Below, piece by piece: positions 59,981 to 64,000 of a stretch of DNA of 64,000 nucleotides. The DNA lies in NCBI GenBank assembly GCA_032209605.1, contig JASFXZ010000001.1, positions 20,912,256 to 20,976,255 of the forward strand. Direction: 5' to 3'. This DNA is from Mactromeris polynyma. Its lineage: Eukaryota; Mollusca; Bivalvia; Venerida; Mactridae. The notes under the pieces were generated by a model. The model was not told the DNA's origin. It saw only the letters and a list, made by a program, of their open reading frames with translations, and searched no databases. Numbering within the stretch: the stretch's first letter is position 1; each line of letters starts with the position of its first letter. The translations under genes and the position numbers were made by a program.

Positions 59981-60486
59981 TAGGGGTGTCACTATATACC
60001 AGCATATTGCAATATGCAGTCTAACTGTAAAATACCAGATATGAAATGAACGTACAATTTTACAACATGAAGACATCTAGTCAAAAATTCCTCCTATTAG
60101 CCAAATTCGGAATGATAACTGTTTAGTCTTAACATATTCCTTTCTAGTCATGGAAACTTTAATTACTAGACAAAAATTAAGATCATATTTTATCTTACAT
60201 TTGAAGAGTTTGCAAAGTTAGGTAGTATATGAACAAAAGTTTTCAAGTAAGAAAATCATCTACATAATGAAGCAATATATTGTGGTACATATTGCAATAT
60301 GTTGCTAATGTATTGTGATATATCATGGTACATATTGCAATATGTTGCTAATGTATTGTGATATATCGTGGTACATATTGCAATATGTTGCTAATGTATT
60401 GCAATATATTGTGGTACATATTGCAATATGTTGCCAATGCATTGTGATATATCGTGGTAAGCTTCAGGTGTATAGTGACAGCCCCA
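59981..60486. mobile_element. TIR element M with internal minisatellite
   Basis: The left end TAGGGGTGTCACTATATACC and the right end GTGTATAGTGACAGCCCCA are inverted. The interior includes a 43-bp minisatellite (about 60272-60460). A fragment with the same GGGGTGTCAC start and ACCACAATAT motifs is at 40026-40110. No transposase frame. Confidence 0.7.
60272..60460. repeat. 43-bp minisatellite, about 4 copies
   Basis: Repeating unit containing TGGTACATATTGCAATATGT and TGCTAATGTATTGTGATAT. Units are partly palindromic (ATATTGCAATAT). They lie inside element M. Confidence 0.85.
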
Positions 60487-63400
60487 CAACAATGTATTAA
60501 AATATTACACAGATGACAAGACCATTTTCATTGCACTAATGTTGGTGATGATACGCACTGAATAATCGATTGGATTTAATAAAATTGATACGATATTAAT
60601 CACAACAGTGTATAAAATTACCTGCATCAATAAGTTAATTATCTAACGAACTCGGGAACACTTATAAGGACTAAATAATGTTCTCAACAATACTGACAAT
60701 TTCAGTCACAACTGGAAATAATCATATCGGAAATCTCATAGGACTAGACACGTCTCAGGGTGGAAGGGGCGGGGCAATGCCTCTTTGAGTTGTGGGGACA
60801 AAAAAAGAGCTAGACTGGAATATCCTTGGTATTCAAGATAATGACCAAAAAAATGAAAAATAAATTTACGCACAGATGCCAGTGACTATTAAACTTTATT
60901 CAGTAAAATTCATCATTGAAATAAATGAAAGTCGCCACATGATAAATATGCAAGAAAAATATATGCACAGAAATGAATAGTGCAAGATTGTGAGAGTCAT
61001 TTGCTTACAATTCAGAAAGCCTTTAGAAGCTTAAAGTTGATTACAGAAGTTTATGGAGATCTTAGCCTTTTATACACATGTTTTTAGTGAAAAAAATGAC
61101 TCAATTTTTTCTGGACGGACAAGTCTGAAGCAACTACACGGGGAAGAGTTCTTTATCGTTAAGAATTACAATACCAACACTAGTCAAGTACTAATGATTG
61201 GATCATTTTTCGGATAAAAATAGAAAAAAAAATTCCTACTCAACAGCAAAGACTTAGTTTGCTGGTATATTCAGAATAAACAATGGTAGCTGATACTTAA
61301 AACTATCCAAGCAATGAGATCAAAGTTGCAAATAAACTAAATACAATGCAAACATTAAGAAATGTTTCACAGAATGATAAAACAAAAATGGTGGTAAACA
61401 ATTGCACATACAAAAAAATCATGTAATCCAAGATTCAGGTCAGGTAACTCTAGCCTTGCCTAACTCCGGAACGGTGGTAAACTTCACCTTACCTCAAAAC
61501 TGACCAAACCTGTGGTATAACTGGAATATTCATTCTATCACTATTATTGCTATCATAGTGACTTTATCTAAATAGCTATGGTTGAACTAGCCCTTCAATT
61601 ATTGCTTTATTGATATAACTATACAACTTACAAGTTAGATTTTACTCTTCTGTAAAGTAGAAGGTTTTATACGTCATGTTTTGACGGACAAAAATATTTC
61701 AAATTCTAAAAACCATCATTATATATATTGTGATATAGCAACAAAAAGGAAAATCATTATAACATTAAATGCAAATGTCTAACAACCCATGATTGTGAAT
61801 AAAACATTAATTGGTATTACAACAGTACAAGTACTCAACTAGTGAGAAAAACAATGAGCCGACCATCAAGGCCCTATAACGCTCGCCTGAGTAACGAATT
61901 CATGCTTCCCTGTGCTATATAATATATGGAAAACTAGACCCATATTTAGAGATATGATACAGATATTACTAATAAATCAATTCAATCAAAATACAGAGGT
62001 TCCCCTAGGTGCTGAATCTCAAGGGTCATTTTGGTAATTTTTGACCGGAATTTACCATTTTATAGCCAAATTACCTATAATTTAGAGAAAAATTGACCCT
62101 TCAGCCAGAATTCTGAGGGTCAAAATGTGCTTTTTAGGAAGTTCCAGAAGTCAAAGGGTCAACTCTAGGATCAAATGGAACCTCTGAAAATAATAAAAAA
62201 TCTAACCCTAGTTTTCCAAAAAAGATGTTTAAGGTTTTCTATAGAGTAAACAATTAGCAATGCCTTTGTGTGCAGTTGACTGGAAGCATTTTGCCGAACT
62301 TGAGAGGAATCTATACCAAGCAGTATGCCGTACATTCATTCAGCAGTTGATGAGAAAGTTGTGCAGAGTAAAATGTGGACGAGGGACACGGAACATCCTT
62401 CTATACCCCTAGCTCACTCCGAACACTCAATTCTGACGAGCTAAAAAAGCCACAGAAAAAATTCTCGCTTCAAAATAAACCCTACGTTACTAAAGAAATT
62501 TCTGACACAAAGAAAAAAATCAAAGTAACTTAAAAAGTAAAAAAAAATGCAAAACAAAAATTGAAAAATTGTGAAAAAGCTGTGTTTTTGTGTATTGCTA
62601 GTTTCACACATTCATACATGTATCGGCAAATATTCATACAATTGTTATCACACATATGGAGAATCACAATGGTTTTGAAGAGACATATGTTATACACCTT
62701 GACCACTACTTCCTCTCACAGGTATTGAATATATTCATAGAATACATGGCCTTCACAAAAATATACACTACTTCATTCTAATCTCAGTAAATGACATGCA
62801 CTATTTTCTCAGTTAAGTCTTTTACATACCAACATCGCTAAGCACCAATGTCTCAATGAAATATGATTAAAACACAAGTACTTTCAAAGTATTTTTTGTC
62901 CTAATAAATTCATAAAAATACGAGGTTTTGTATGCCTTAGTTTTTTAGCGAGATCTCACACAATGGGTACAGAAAAGTGCATTTTTACTATAAAAAGATT
63001 ATCTTAACGTGGCCATTTAATTGTCTGGTAATATTTAAGTACATAACTCATGAGAACCGAACATAATACTTTTTTATATTATAAAACAAGTTGTGAATGA
63101 AAGAAAATGGTTTAAAGTTCTATAACTATTCAAATTTTTGAACATTGTCATGATCTAGGAAGAAAGCTGCTTTTGTCAGAATGATTTGAGTTTCAAAAGG
63201 AAATTAAGGCAAAGGCTTTTGTTTGTACAAACTGTAACATGAAAATGAAACCATAAAATATATACACTGTAGTAACACGGAAAACTGATATAACCAGAAT
63301 GTTGCAACGAAGCATAAATATATTGATGGGATGGTTGAATGAATATACAACATGTACACCTCTTACTCAAGAACCGGCCCAGATTTCACAAAAATACTTA

Positions 63401-63529
63401 AGCTTTTACTCAACAAAGCAAAAGTTTCATTAGCTAACAAATGATTTTTCTTAAAAACAAAGTTTTGATATTAGAAATTTATTGTATAAATTTATTGAAA
63501 TAGCTCAATTTGACAATATTTCTGCCTTT

Positions 63530-63793
63530 TGAATCATTTTTTTATATACATCTTTTAAGACTGATAATAAATACTTAAGAATTTACTCAAAGAGTATTTT
63601 TTCTCTATAGCTCGCTTGCCTATAGATACTAGTGATTATTTCATATTAACAGAGCAAATGCCTTATTTTTCTCACACGGAAATCAAAACTTTCAAACCTT
63701 TGGATAGCACAAGCTGAAACAATTGACAAATATACTGAAGACAGTTACCGATTTCATACTTAAGTATTTACGTGAAATCCGAGCCAGGAATAT
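63530..63793. repeat. Dispersed repeat K, copy 2
   Basis: Diverged match to 12998-13245, near the right edge of the window. Confidence 0.7.
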
Positions 63794-64000
63794 ATTCTGA
63801 CTACTCAAATAGATTGTTTCTGCAGCTAAGTTAGTACTGTAGGCACAATATTTTAGGAGGAATGTAGTAAACAACAACAGTTGTGTATTGTTCTTGGTAA
63901 TCAACAAATATGAGCTAAATCTGAATAGGAGATACTAAAAGTAAGCAAAATGGCTCGCGTTTTATTTGCAGGTCTCGCTATAAAAACCGATTCATTTACA

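Larger units (their letters stand above)
56761..64000. other. AT-rich region without recognisable exons
   Basis: Holds repeats E, M and K and two minisatellites, but no reading frame I can assign. A minus-strand AATAAA at 56752-56747 would allow this to be the 3' UTR of a gene lying beyond 64000. That is speculative. Confidence 0.3.

Overview
The window looks like nuclear DNA of a bivalve mollusc. This is inferred from three things: AT-rich sequence with long repeat-filled introns, GT-AG spliced genes, and many short dispersed elements of types common in bivalves (tRNA-headed SINEs and short TIR elements inserted at TA). No bacterial, viral, rRNA or CRISPR features were seen. Two protein-coding genes can be rebuilt exon by exon, and all intron phases agree.

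Gene 1 (minus strand, 43896 to 8065) has 22 coding exons and encodes 913 residues. It starts with a signal peptide and then holds a series of thioredoxin-fold units. Only one unit keeps a CxxC redox pair (CGNC, residues 563-566). The others have the fold and cis-Pro signatures without the cysteines. I do not recognise the family. The last intron is 15.6 kb. The 3' splice site of the last exon lies in a 32-bp tandem repeat that presents four near-identical acceptors in a row.

Gene 2 (plus strand, 47977 to 54534) is tafazzin, the cardiolipin transacylase. It has 6 coding exons and encodes 265 residues, with the HX4D and PEG acyltransferase motifs intact. The two genes are head to head, about 4.1 kb apart. 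The space between them holds a 45-bp satellite and scattered copies of GGTCCGAAGTGTCC.

The rest is non-coding as far as I can see. 1-8064 is downstream of gene 1 and 54535-64000 is downstream of tafazzin; both carry repeats but no recognisable exon. The repeat families include two pogo/Tigger-like MITE families with TA flanks (A about 180 bp, B about 180 bp, one B nested in an A), other TIR elements (E, F, G, M, Q), a tRNA-Thr-like SINE in three copies, several foldback elements, and minisatellites at 28.1, 44.6, 59.0 and 60.3 kb. One A copy ends about 13 bp before the tafazzin exon 2 acceptor, and a palindromic element lies just before exon 3.

The genes probably act in different compartments: the thioredoxin-fold protein in the secretory pathway, tafazzin on mitochondrial membranes. 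Nothing in the sequence shows that they work together beyond their shared upstream region.
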